DNA from: Xanthomonas boreopolis
GTDB taxonomy: Bacteria; Pseudomonadota; Gammaproteobacteria; Xanthomonadales; Xanthomonadaceae
Assembly (NCBI GenBank): GCA_014654535.1
Contig: BNBA01000019.1
Location: 19,034 to 83,033, forward strand
Reading direction: 5' to 3'
DNA: 64,000 bases
The notes under the pieces are model-generated. The model was not told the origin of the DNA, did not search any database, and was given only the letters and a program-made list of their open reading frames with translations. The position numbers and the translations under genes are program-made. Shown here piece by piece: positions 1-8,572 of this stretch; the first letter of the stretch is position 1; each line of letters opens with the position of its first letter.

Positions 1-56
1 GACGCCAATTCTAAACCCGGCACGGGAGGTGCCGGATCGTCGCGAAAGGCTCACAG

Positions 57-86
57 AAAAGCCGGCGACGCTTGCGCGTGCCGGCT
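57..86 (-). terminator. Rho-independent terminator of rpsU
   Basis: A 7-bp stem AGCCGGC/GCCGGCT (60-66 with 80-86) encloses a 13-base loop. Read on the minus strand it is followed by TTTT (57-60). It lies about 65 bases past the rpsU stop, so it should end or attenuate the rpsU transcript. The T run is short. Confidence 0.6.
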
Positions 87-149
87 CTTGTCCTGCGCAT
101 CCGCCGGTCGCGCCGGGGCGCGGCACCCGCGGATCGGGCTATGCCAGGC

Positions 150-365
150 TCAGTACAGGCGCTGACGCTTGGTGACGTCGCGCGAGGAGCGGCGCAGCTG
201 GCGCTTCACGGCCGCGGCGGCCTTGCGCTTGCGCTCCTGGGTCGGCTTTTCGTAGAACTCGCGCTTGCGGGTCTCGGCCAGGACGCCGGCCTTCTCGCAA
301 GTGCGCTTGAAACGGCGGAGCGCAAACTCGAAGGGCTCGTTCTCGCGGACTTTGACGCTGGGCAT
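150..365 (-). CDS. rpsU: 30S ribosomal protein S21
   Basis: This 71-residue basic protein starts [21 protein letters not shown] and ends in an Arg/Lys-rich tail ([18 protein letters not shown]). That is the length and sequence pattern of bacterial S21, a small-subunit protein near the platform that helps initiation. The reading frame stays open far upstream, but the family start is the ATG at 365, where the S21 signature begins. The gene diverges from tsaD, as in many proteobacteria where rpsU heads the rpsU-dnaG-rpoD macromolecular synthesis operon. The following genes would lie left of this window. It has its own promoter (460-487) and a terminator (57-86). Confidence 0.97.
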
Positions 366-459
366 GGGTTCTCCAGGGATTTGGGGTACCACCCGGCGGG
401 CCGGATGGGCGCGAGCGAACTCGCATGACGTTATACCGGGTTCCCCCGGCGAGCCGTGC

Positions 460-487
460 ATTATAGCGGCTCCTGGCCGCACTGCAA
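460..487 (-). promoter_or_regulatory. Sigma70-type promoter for rpsU
   Basis: On the minus strand a -35 TTGCAG (487-482) and a perfect -10 TATAAT (465-460) are separated by 16 bases. The expected start is near 453, giving a leader of about 90 bases before the rpsU ATG at 365. This is the only strong hexamer pair I see in the rpsU/tsaD gap. Confidence 0.7.
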
Positions 488-533
488 GCCGCCCGGTTTG
501 GCGTGGCCGGGAAACGGGTCCAGAATGGTACCC

Positions 534-1598
534 ATGAAAGTCCTCGGCATCGAATCCTCCTGCGACGAGACCGGCGTGGCGGTCTACGACACCGCGCAGC
601 CCCCCGGGCAAGGGTTGCTGGCCCACCACGTCTACAGCCAGATCGCCCTGCACGCCGAGTACGGCGGGGTGGTGCCCGAACTGGCCAGCCGCGACCACGT
701 GCGCAAGCTGCTGCCGCTGGTGCGGCAGACCCTGGCCGATGCCGGGCTGGGCAGCCACGAGCTGGACGGCGTGGCCTATACCGCCGGCCCGGGCCTGGTC
801 GGGGCGCTGCTGGCGGGCGCGGCGGTGGCGCGGTCGCTGGCCTGGGCGCTGGAGCTGCCGGCGATCGGCGTGCACCACATGGAGGGCCACCTGCTGGCGC
901 CGCTGATGGAGGACGACCCGCCCGAGCCGCCGTTCGTGGCGCTGCTGGTCTCCGGGGGGCACACCCAGCTGGTGTCGGTGGAGGCGATCGGCCGCTACCG
1001 CCTGCTCGGCGAGACCCTGGACGATGCGGCCGGCGAGGCCTTCGACAAGACCGCCAAGTTGATGGGCCTGCCGTACCCGGGCGGCCCGCAGCTGGCGGCG
1101 CTGGCCGAACGCGGCACTCCCGGCAAGTACCGTTTCGCCCGGCCGATGACCGACCGGCCGGGGCTGGATTTCAGTTTCTCGGGGCTGAAGACCCAGGTGC
1201 TGCTGGCCTGGCAGGCCAGCGACCAGGCCGAGCAGACCCGGGCCGACATCGCGCGCGGTTTCGAGGACGCGGTGGTCGATACGCTGGCGATCAAGTGCGA
1301 GCGCGCGCTGGACGAGGCCGGTTGCGACACGCTGGTGGTCGCCGGTGGCGTCGGCGCGAACAAGCGCCTGCGCGCGAAGCTGCAGGCGATGTGCGCGCAG
1401 CGCGGCGGCCGCGCCTGTTTCCCGCGGCCGTCGCTGTGCACCGACAACGGCGCGATGATCGCCTTCGCCGGCGCGCTGCGCCTGCAGGCGGGCCAGCGCA
1501 ACGATGCGGCAATCCATGTCACGCCGCGCTGGGACATGGCGATGCTGCCGCCGTTGGCGACAGCAGGGGATTCGGGACCGGGGATCCGTGATTCGTAG
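534..1598 (+). CDS. tsaD: tRNA N6-adenosine threonylcarbamoyltransferase TsaD
   Basis: TsaD (formerly Gcp/YgjD) transfers the threonylcarbamoyl group from TC-AMP to A37 of ANN-decoding tRNAs, working with TsaB, TsaC and TsaE in the cytoplasm. The 354-residue product starts [19 protein letters not shown], the family N-terminus. It carries the metal-binding HHMEGH motif (HxxxH, near residue 112) and the nucleotide-binding [10 protein letters not shown] near residue 278. Another ATG lies three codons upstream, at 525. I chose 534 because the conserved sequence begins there. It diverges from rpsU and is followed by folB 60 bases later. Confidence 0.97.
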
Positions 1599-1658
1599 AA
1601 CGCTCCGCTCCTGCCCTCGACCCCTCTCCAATCCCGAGTCTGCCAATCCCTGCTCCCC

Positions 1659-2012
1659 ATGGACAAAGTCTTCATCGAAGGTCTCGAAATCGACGCACTC
1701 ATCGGCATCTACGATTGGGAGCGGCGCATCCGCCAGACGCTGCGCTTCGACCTGGAGATGGGCTTCGACAACCGCCGGCCGGCGGCCAGCGACGACATCG
1801 CCGACACGCTCAACTACAAGGCGGTGAGCAAGCGCCTGGTCGAGTTCGTCGAACGGTCGGATTTCGGCCTGGTGGAAACGCTGGCCGAGCGGTGCGCGCA
1901 GATCGTGCTGCACGAGTTCGACGTGCGCTGGCTGCGGTTGAAGCTGAGCAAGCCCGGCGCCGTGCGCGGCGCCAGCGCGGTCGGCGTGGTCATCGAGCGC
2001 AGCCGCGACTGA
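1659..2012 (+). CDS. folB: Dihydroneopterin aldolase FolB
   Basis: FolB cleaves 7,8-dihydroneopterin to 6-hydroxymethyl-7,8-dihydropterin and glycolaldehyde in folate synthesis. The 117-residue protein has the family length and begins [21 protein letters not shown], including the conserved IGIYDWER segment. Tyr near residue 54 (NYKAV) and Glu near 74 (ETLAER) match conserved active-site regions, and the C-terminal [13 protein letters not shown] is also typical. It follows tsaD closely on the same strand and may be co-transcribed. Confidence 0.95.
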
Positions 2013-2122
2013 CGCCCGCGGCCGACCGGCCGCGACCCGCCCGAGAGGCGCCGCCGGCGCCAGGCATCATCGGCCCGCCCGGCTGCAATGGCGCGGCAGG
2101 CGGGCGAGGAAAGGAGGTTTTC

Positions 2123-3403
2123 ATGCTGGATATCGCCACGCCCGTGCACGGCCTGGAGCGCCTGCAACGATGGCTCGCGCCCTATCCCTGGGCCTACGAC
2201 GCGCTGGTGGTCGCCGGCCTGCTGCTGCTGGCCTGGGGCGCCAACTGGCTGACCAAGCGCGTGCTGCTGCGCGGGTTGCAGAAGCTGCTGGGACGGATCG
2301 CCGGCGGCGCCTCGCAGCACGACCAGGGCGTGCGCCTGCAGGTGGTGCCGCGCCTGGCCAACGTGGTGCCGGCGCTGGTGCTGTCGGCCGGCATCGGCGC
2401 GGCGCCGCACCTGCCGGAGATCGTCGTGGCCGCGGTCGGGAAGCTGTGCCATGCGTTCATCGTGCTGACGGTGGCGCTGGCGATCTCGCGCGCGCTGGAC
2501 GTGGCCAACCAGGCCTACGAACGCCGTGCCGACGCGCGCGACCGGCCGATCAAGGGCTACCTGCAGGTGGCCAAGATCATCCTGTTCACCCTGGTCGGCC
2601 TGTCGATCGTGGCGACGCTGGCGGGCGTGGACTTCGCCAAGGTGGTGACCGGCCTGGGCGCGATCACCGCGGTGCTGATCCTGGTGTTCCAGGACACCCT
2701 GCTGTCGCTGGTGGCCAGCGTGCAGATCAGCAACGACGGCCGCGTGCGCCTGGGCGACTGGATCGAGATGCCGAGCCAGAACGCCGACGGCGACGTGATC
2801 GACATCGCCCTGCACACGGTGACGGTGCAGAACTTCGACAAGACCATCACCACGATCCCCACCAAGAAGCTGATCAGCGATTCGTTCAAGAACTGGCGCG
2901 GCATGACCGAGGCCGGCGGCCGGCGGATCAAGCGCTCCCTCTACCTGGACCAGCACAGCGTGCGTTTCCTCGAGGACGAGGAGGTCGAGCGGATGCGCCA
3001 GCTGGAGGTGCTGCGCGACTACCTGGACCGCAAGCGCGGCGAGATCGCCGAGTGGAACGCGCAGCTGGACAGCCGCGGCGCGGCCCGGGTCAATGCGCGC
3101 CGGGTCACCAATCTGGGCACGTTCCGCGCCTACGTCGAGCAGTACCTGCGCGCGCACCCGCAGGTGCATCCGCAGATGACCCTGCTGGTGCGCCAGCTGC
3201 AGCCGACCACCACCGGCTTGCCGCTGGAGGTGTACTGCTTCGCCAACGACACGCGCTGGGCCCGGTACGAGCAGATCCAGGCGGACATCTTCGACCACCT
3301 GCTGGCGATGCTGCCGCTGTTCGGCCTGCGCGTGTTCCAGGAATCCAGCGACGCCATGCTGATGGCCGGCGCGCGGGTCCAGGCCGCCGCGCCCGGCTCT
3401 TGA
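2123..3403 (+). CDS. MscS-family mechanosensitive channel, YbdG-like
   Basis: A 426-residue inner-membrane protein of the small-conductance mechanosensitive channel family. Hydrophobic segments occupy roughly residues 25-50, 85-120, 150-175 and 180-205. The MscS pore helix and beta domain follow (VFQDTLLSLVASVQIS, then GDWIEMP). The stretch VTVQNFDKTITTIPTKKLIS followed by SFKNWRGM matches the YbdG/MscM branch better than MscS itself. The ATG at 2123 has a perfect AGGAGG six bases upstream (2112-2117), although the frame is open far upstream. Such channels release osmolytes on osmotic downshock. The preceding 110 bases hold only a short GC hairpin. Confidence 0.9.
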   Translation: MLDIATPVHGLERLQRWLAPYPWAYDALVVAGLLLLAWGANWLTKRVLLRGLQKLLGRIAGGASQHDQGVRLQVVPRLANVVPALVLSAGIGAAPHLPEIVVAAVGKLCHAFIVLTVALAISRALDVANQAYERRADARDRPIKGYLQVAKIILFTLVGLSIVATLAGVDFAKVVTGLGAITAVLILVFQDTLLSLVASVQISNDGRVRLGDWIEMPSQNADGDVIDIALHTVTVQNFDKTITTIPTKKLISDSFKNWRGMTEAGGRRIKRSLYLDQHSVRFLEDEEVERMRQLEVLRDYLDRKRGEIAEWNAQLDSRGAARVNARRVTNLGTFRAYVEQYLRAHPQVHPQMTLLVRQLQPTTTGLPLEVYCFANDTRWARYEQIQADIFDHLLAMLPLFGLRVFQESSDAMLMAGARVQAAAPGS

Positions 3404-3484
3404 CGCTCCGGCGGGCAAGGTGCATGTTGCAGCACAGCATGCCGCGCGGCACCGCGCCGCCGGATGCGGACAGCATGGGGCGCG

Positions 3485-4936
3485 ATGGACTGGAGCAGGT
3501 ACCGTACGGCCACCTATGACGAGCTGATCCAGGCCGACGGCGCCTCGCGCCCGGCCGCCCGGCCGGTCGTCGAATACCTCTCCAGCCTCTCCGGGCGCGA
3601 AATCTCCGAACGCCAGCTCGCCGCCGACGTCGCCGCGCGGGTCATGGGCATCACCTTCACGGTCTATTCCGACGGCCGCAACGTCGATCGCACGCTGCCG
3701 TTCGACCTGATCCCGCGCACCATCCCGCTCAGCGAGTGGCGCCGCACCGAGGCCGGGCTGAAGCAGCGCATGCAGGCGCTCAATATGTTCATCGGCGACC
3801 TGTACGGCGCGCAGCGCATCGTCAAGGACAAGGTGTTCCCGGCGATGCTGCTGGCCGAGTCGGTGAACTTCCGCCCGCAATGCGTGGGCATCGCGCCGCC
3901 GCTGGGCGTGTGGGCGCACATCTGCGGCTCGGACCTGGTGCGCGATGCCGACGGCACCCTGTATGCGCTGGAGGACAACCTGCGGATCCCTTCCGGGGTG
4001 AGCTACATGCTGGAGAACCGGCAGGTGGCCAAGCGGGTGTTCCCGGAACTGTTCGAGACCACGGCGATCCTGCCGGTCGACGAGTACCCGTCGCAGCTGT
4101 ACGACACGCTGGCCGCGCTCAGCCCGCGTCCCGGCGACGTGCCGGTGATCGCGCTGCTGACCCCGGGGGTGTTCAACAGCGCCTATTTCGAGCATGCCTA
4201 CCTGGCGCAGGCGATGGGCATCGAGCTGGTCGAGGGCGACGACCTGTTCGTCGCCGACGACGACTGCACCTACATGCGCACGGTGTACGGCCCGCGCAGG
4301 GTCGACGTGGTCTACCGGCGCATCGACGATGCCTTCATCGACCCGGAAGCGTTCCGGCCCGACTCGGTGCTGGGCGTGCCGGGGCTGATCCGCAGCTGGC
4401 GCGCCGGCAAGGTGGCGCTGGCCAACGCGCCCGGCGCGGGCGTGGCCGACGACAAGGTGGTGTTCGCCTACGTGCCGGCGATGATCCGCTACTACCTCGA
4501 CCAGGAACCGATCCTGCCGAACGTGCCGAGCTACCTGTGCCACGACGACGAGGACCGGCGATACGTGCTCGAACACCTGGAGGAGCTGGTGGTGAAACCG
4601 GCCAACGAATCCGGCGGCTACGGCATGCTGATCGGGCCGCGCTCGACCAAGCGCCAGCGCGAGCAGTTCCGCAGGCTGATCGAGGCCGACCCGCGCAACT
4701 ACATGGCGCAGCCGACGCTGAACCTGTCCACCGCGCCGATCGTCACCGAGGACGGGCCGGCGCCGCGGCACCTGGACCTGCGCCCGTTCATCCTCTCGCG
4801 CGAGGACACCTACGTGACCACCGGCGGGCTGACCCGGGTGGCGATGCAGGAGGGCTCGCTGGTGGTGAATTCCTCGCAGGGCGGGGGCGCCAAGGACACC
4901 TGGGTGGTCGACCTGGACGAAGAGGAAGGGGGCTGA
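3485..4936 (+). CDS. Circularly permuted ATP-grasp family protein
   Basis: The 483-residue product belongs to the circularly permuted ATP-grasp type 2 family (DUF404/DUF407). Recognisable segments are the N-terminal RPVVEYLSSLSGREI, the GSDLVRDADGTLYALEDNLR block and the PANESGGYGMLIGP nucleotide-binding loop near residue 377. The family is thought to form amide or peptide-like bonds, but its substrate is not established. It is followed after 4 bases by an alpha-E-domain gene, its standard partner. The usual third partner, a transglutaminase-like peptidase, is not adjacent. An in-frame ATG at 3464 is possible. I prefer 3485 (MDWSRYRTATYDEL). Confidence 0.9.
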   Translation: MDWSRYRTATYDELIQADGASRPAARPVVEYLSSLSGREISERQLAADVAARVMGITFTVYSDGRNVDRTLPFDLIPRTIPLSEWRRTEAGLKQRMQALNMFIGDLYGAQRIVKDKVFPAMLLAESVNFRPQCVGIAPPLGVWAHICGSDLVRDADGTLYALEDNLRIPSGVSYMLENRQVAKRVFPELFETTAILPVDEYPSQLYDTLAALSPRPGDVPVIALLTPGVFNSAYFEHAYLAQAMGIELVEGDDLFVADDDCTYMRTVYGPRRVDVVYRRIDDAFIDPEAFRPDSVLGVPGLIRSWRAGKVALANAPGAGVADDKVVFAYVPAMIRYYLDQEPILPNVPSYLCHDDEDRRYVLEHLEELVVKPANESGGYGMLIGPRSTKRQREQFRRLIEADPRNYMAQPTLNLSTAPIVTEDGPAPRHLDLRPFILSREDTYVTTGGLTRVAMQEGSLVVNSSQGGGAKDTWVVDLDEEEGG

Positions 4937-4940
4937 GCCG

Positions 4941-5882
4941 GTGCTTTCGCGCGTCGCCGACAACCTCTACTGGTTCAGCCGCTACCTGCGCCGCGCCGAG
5001 AACACCGCGCGGCTGGTCAGCGTGGGCAGCCTGCTGCAGCTGGACCTGCCGCGCTCGGTGCGCTTCGCGTGGCGGCCCATGATCGATACGGTCGGCGCGG
5101 GCGAGTTGTTCAACCTGTGGTTTCCCAACGCCGGCGACGACGTCGGCGATACCGACGTGGTGCGATTCCTGCTGCTGGACGAGCGCAATCCTTCCTCGCT
5201 GCGCAGCTCGCTGGAGAACGCGCGGGAGATCCTGCGCCGCATCCGCGACACGCTGCCGCAGGAGGCCTGGGAGGCGGTCAACGACCTGCACCTGCACATC
5301 GGCGCGGAGGGCGAGCGCTGCGTCGGCCGGCGCTACCGGATGGAATTCCTCAATCGCATCACCGACGCCTGCCTGAAGGTGTCCGGGCTGTTGACCGCCA
5401 ACGTCAGCCGCGACATCGGCTTCCAGTTCATGCGCCTGGGCACGGCGATCGAACAGGCCGACATGACCACGCGCATCATCGACGCGGCCGCCTCCGGCCT
5501 GGTCACGCCGCGCCAGGCGGACGATCGCGAGGCGTACCGGAACATGCAGTGGATGAACGCGCTGCGCGCGCTGGCGGCCTACCAGATGTACCGCCGCCAC
5601 GTGCGCCAGCGGGTCAGCGGCGAGCAGGCGCTGCGCTTCCTGCTGCAGAACAACGAATTCCCGCGCAGCGTGCAGTTCTGCCTGAGCCGCGCGGCGCACA
5701 TCCTGCCGGGCATGCCGCCGCGGCCCGCGGTCGAGCGCGCATTGATGCGGGTGTCGGGGATGATCCGCAACGCCGATCCGGTGTGGTTGGCGGCGCACGA
5801 GCCGACGGTGTTCATGGACGAGATCCAGCTGCGGCTGGGCGAGCTGCACGGGGCGATCGCCGAGGCGTACTTCAGTTCGTAG
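4941..5882 (+). CDS. Alpha-E domain-containing protein
   Basis: A 313-residue, mostly alpha-helical protein starting at GTG: MLSRVADNLYWFSRYLRRAENTARL. This is the hallmark start of the alpha-E (DUF403) family, with its conserved R-x-E-N-x-A-R motif. It begins 4 bases after the ATP-grasp gene ends, so the two are almost certainly one operon. Alpha-E proteins are found nearly always with circularly permuted ATP-grasp proteins, but no reaction has been firmly assigned. The operon ends here: the next 300 bases are non-coding and the next gene is a glycosidase with its own control region. Confidence 0.92.
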   Translation: MLSRVADNLYWFSRYLRRAENTARLVSVGSLLQLDLPRSVRFAWRPMIDTVGAGELFNLWFPNAGDDVGDTDVVRFLLLDERNPSSLRSSLENAREILRRIRDTLPQEAWEAVNDLHLHIGAEGERCVGRRYRMEFLNRITDACLKVSGLLTANVSRDIGFQFMRLGTAIEQADMTTRIIDAAASGLVTPRQADDREAYRNMQWMNALRALAAYQMYRRHVRQRVSGEQALRFLLQNNEFPRSVQFCLSRAAHILPGMPPRPAVERALMRVSGMIRNADPVWLAAHEPTVFMDEIQLRLGELHGAIAEAYFSS

Positions 5883-5931
5883 GCGCGCGGGGACGAGCCG
5901 GGGTCCGTTTTGCACCTGTGGCGTTCGGTGG

Positions 5932-5981
5932 GTGGGAGCCTTGGTCGAGAACGCCCTTGTCGGGACGGAAGTCCCTCCCAC
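5932..5981. repeat. REP-like composite hairpin
   Basis: GTGGGAG (5932-5938) pairs with CTCCCAC (5975-5981). Inside sits GGGAC-GGAA-GTCCC (5962-5975). Sequences built on GTGGGAGGGACTT...GTCCC are dispersed intergenic elements in Lysobacter-type genomes, by family knowledge. It lies in the 301-base gap 5883-6183, where I see no gene. The rest of the gap is GC-rich and holds the control region of the next gene. Confidence 0.5.
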
Positions 5982-6159
5982 GGGAGCGCTGCCCCCGAGG
6001 ACCGGCTTCCGGTGTCCGGCCCGGCATCTGGATGCCGCTCAGTGCGTAAGCGTATGCTGGACGGCTGCGTTGCCCTGCGTCCGCCGCCCGCCGGCGGGGG
6101 CCGGAAAGGCGAACACAATTCACCCCTTGGCCTGCCCGGAAGGCTAGAATCGGCGGCCA

Positions 6160-6173
6160 TGTAAACGTTTTCT
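6160..6173. promoter_or_regulatory. LacI-family operator-like site before the beta-glucosidase
   Basis: TGTAAACGTTTTCT contains the perfect palindrome AAACGTTT (6163-6170). It resembles the LacI/GalR-type consensus TGNAANCGNTTNCA at most positions. A TAGAAT -10-like hexamer lies just upstream (6145-6150), so a bound repressor would block transcription of the gene starting at 6184. No LacI-family gene is in the window, so the regulator would act from elsewhere. Confidence 0.5.
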
Positions 6174-6183
6174 CAAGGAAGCC

Positions 6184-8361
6184 ATGGCTGCTGCTGACCG
6201 AATCGAAGCCCTGATCGCCCGCATGACCGTCGAGGAGAAGGTCGGCCAGTTGGGGGCATTCGCCGACATGGTGCGGCCGTTCGCTCCGGACGTGAACCCG
6301 GAGGCCAACGTGCGCAATGCCGACGAGGTGCTGGCCCAGGTCCGTGCCGGCCGGGTCGGCTCGCTGTTCAATGGCGTGGGCGCCGAGCTGGGGCGGCAGA
6401 TCCAGAAGGTGGCGGTGGAGGAGAGCCGGCTCGGCATCCCGGTGGTCCTGGCGGCCGACGTGATCCACGGCATGCGCACGGTGTTCCCGATCCCGCTCGG
6501 CGAGGCCGCCAGCTTCGAGCCGGAGCTGGCCGAGAAGACCGCGCGCGCCACCGCGGTCGAGGCCACCGCCGCCGGCATCCACTGGACCTACGCGCCGGCG
6601 GTGGACATCGCCCGCGACCAGCGCTGGGGCCGCGGTGCCGAGGGCGCCGGCGAGGACACCGTGCTGGGCGCCGCGTTCGCGGTCGCGCGCGTACGCGGCT
6701 TCCAGGGTACGGACCTGCGCGCGCCCGATTCGCTGCTGGCGACCCCCAAGCACTTCGCCGCCTACGGCGCGGTCGCCGCCGGCATGGAGTACAACACCGT
6801 CGACATCGCCCCGCAGACCCTGCGCGACGTGCACCTGCCGCCGTTCAAGGCCGCCTTCGATGCCGGCGCGATCGCGGTGATGACCTCCTTCAACGACATC
6901 AACGGCGTGCCGGCCAGCGCCAACCGCGAGCTGCTGACCGATATCCTGCGCGGCGAATGGAAGTTCCCGGGCGTGGTGGTCTCCGACTACACGGCCGACA
7001 TGGAACTGGTCGCGCACGGCTATGCCGCCGACGACCGCGACGCGACCCGGAAGGCGTTCCTGGCCGGGTTGGACATCAGCCTGCAGAGCGGGTTCTACGC
7101 CGCGCACCTGCCGGGCCTGGTCGAGAGCGGCGAGGTGCCGATGGAAGCCCTCGATGCCGCAGTGCGCCGCGTGCTGTGGCTCAAGGAGCGGATCGGCCTG
7201 TTCGACGATCCGTACCGCTCGCTCGACCCGGCGCGCGAAGCCGACGCCTCGCACATCCCGGCGCACGACCTGCTCGCGCGCGAGGCGGCCAAGCGGTCGA
7301 TCGTGCTGCTGAAGAACGAAGGCGGCGTGCTGCCGTTGAGGTCGAGCGGCCAGAAGATCGCGCTGATCGGCCCGTTCGTGCGCGACCGCGACAACATCGA
7401 AGGCTGCTGGACGCTGTTCGGCGACAAGTCGCGCTACGTGACGCTGGAGGCCGGCATGCGCTCGGCGATCGGCGACCCGGCCGACCTGATCATCGAGCCG
7501 GGCTGCGGGATGGAGGAGGCGATCGACGGCGGCCTGCAGGCGGCGGTGCTGGCGGCGCAGTCGGCCGACGTGGTGGTGCTGGCGCTGGGCGAGCCGCAGC
7601 GCTACAGCGGCGAGGCGCAGTCGCGCACCGACATCGTGCTGCCGCCGGTGCAGCAGGCGCTGGCCGAGGCGGTGGCGGCGACCGGCAAGCCGGTGGTGGT
7701 GCTGTTGCGCAACGGCCGCGCGCTGGCGCTGGCCGGCGCGGTGCGCAACGCCGCCGCGATCGTGGTGACCTGGTACCTGGGCACCCAGACCGGCCATGGC
7801 GTGGCCGACGTGCTGTTCGGCCACTACAGCCCTTCCGGCCGCCTGCCGGTCAGCTTCCCGCAGGCGACCGGCCAGCAGCCGTTCTTCTACAACCACATGC
7901 GCACCGGCCGTCCGGAACTGCCGACGATGTCCGAGTACAAGGCACGCTGGCGCGAGATGTCGAACGAGCCGCTGTACCCGTTCGGGCATGGCCTGGGCTA
8001 CACCACGTTCGAGTACGGCGTCCCGCGGCTGTCCAGCGAGAAGCTGGGTTGGGACGACACGCTGGTGGTGACCACGCGCCTGACCAACACAGGTGCCCGC
8101 GCCGGCGAGGAAGTGGTGCAGCTGTACGTGCACGACCGCGTCGCCAGCCGGGTGCGGCCGGTGCGCGAGCTGAAGGCGTTCCGCAAGGTGCTGCTGCAGC
8201 CGGGCGAGAGCACCGAGGTGGTGTTCTCGCTGGACCGCCACGCGCTGGCATTCACTAACCCCAAGGGCGAGTCCGGCGCCGAGCCGGGCGTGTTCGACCT
8301 GTGGGTGTGCGCCTCGTCGAAGAGCGGGGAGCCGGTGCAGTTCGAATTGCTCGCCGAGTGA
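6184..8361 (+). CDS. bglX: Glycoside hydrolase family 3 beta-glucosidase
   Basis: A 725-residue GH3 enzyme that would release terminal beta-D-glucosyl or related residues from oligosaccharides. The N-terminal TIM-barrel starts at RIEALIARMTVEEKVGQL. The catalytic nucleophile is expected at Asp268 in the motif VVVSDYTAD. The alpha/beta sandwich domain follows around residues 370-600, then a C-terminal fibronectin-III-like domain (EEVVQLYVHDRVASRVRPVR). No signal peptide is visible, so it is probably cytoplasmic and would act on imported oligosaccharides. That fits the LacI-type operator-like site just upstream. The symbol is by family resemblance; the substrate is not established. Confidence 0.88.
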   Translation: MAAADRIEALIARMTVEEKVGQLGAFADMVRPFAPDVNPEANVRNADEVLAQVRAGRVGSLFNGVGAELGRQIQKVAVEESRLGIPVVLAADVIHGMRTVFPIPLGEAASFEPELAEKTARATAVEATAAGIHWTYAPAVDIARDQRWGRGAEGAGEDTVLGAAFAVARVRGFQGTDLRAPDSLLATPKHFAAYGAVAAGMEYNTVDIAPQTLRDVHLPPFKAAFDAGAIAVMTSFNDINGVPASANRELLTDILRGEWKFPGVVVSDYTADMELVAHGYAADDRDATRKAFLAGLDISLQSGFYAAHLPGLVESGEVPMEALDAAVRRVLWLKERIGLFDDPYRSLDPAREADASHIPAHDLLAREAAKRSIVLLKNEGGVLPLRSSGQKIALIGPFVRDRDNIEGCWTLFGDKSRYVTLEAGMRSAIGDPADLIIEPGCGMEEAIDGGLQAAVLAAQSADVVVLALGEPQRYSGEAQSRTDIVLPPVQQALAEAVAATGKPVVVLLRNGRALALAGAVRNAAAIVVTWYLGTQTGHGVADVLFGHYSPSGRLPVSFPQATGQQPFFYNHMRTGRPELPTMSEYKARWREMSNEPLYPFGHGLGYTTFEYGVPRLSSEKLGWDDTLVVTTRLTNTGARAGEEVVQLYVHDRVASRVRPVRELKAFRKVLLQPGESTEVVFSLDRHALAFTNPKGESGAEPGVFDLWVCASSKSGEPVQFELLAE

Positions 8362-8540
8362 GGCGGGCGGTCGCCGCGCCGCAATGCGGGCGCGGCGTAA
8401 ACCGCGCCCGCGGTCCGGAGCGGGACAATGCCGACGCCGCTCCCGCATGTGCAGGAAAGACCGCTCTCGAGGTCCGCCCTGGCCCATGGGCCGGCGCGCG
8501 CGGGAGACTACGGCCGGTTCGCGGGCCGGGCACCGGCAAG

Positions 8541-8568
8541 GCTCGTCGCGGCGCGTGCCGCTCCTACG
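8541..8568 (-). repeat. REP-like element (GTAGGAGCGGC type)
   Basis: On the minus strand the sequence reads CGTAGGAGCGGC, then ACGC, then GCCGCGACGAGC. It resembles the GTAGGAGCGGC...GCCGCGAC REP family common in Pseudomonas and Xanthomonadaceae. The core stem is GCGGC/GCCGC. It sits in the 211-base gap between two convergent genes. The palindrome GGCCCATGGGCC nearby may be a second half-element. Confidence 0.5.
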
Positions 8569-8572
8569 TGGT

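Noticed and set aside
366..1913. Very long minus-strand open frame extending rpsU upstream across tsaD and folB
   Set aside because: It is antisense to two well-identified genes. Only the last 71 codons match a family (S21).
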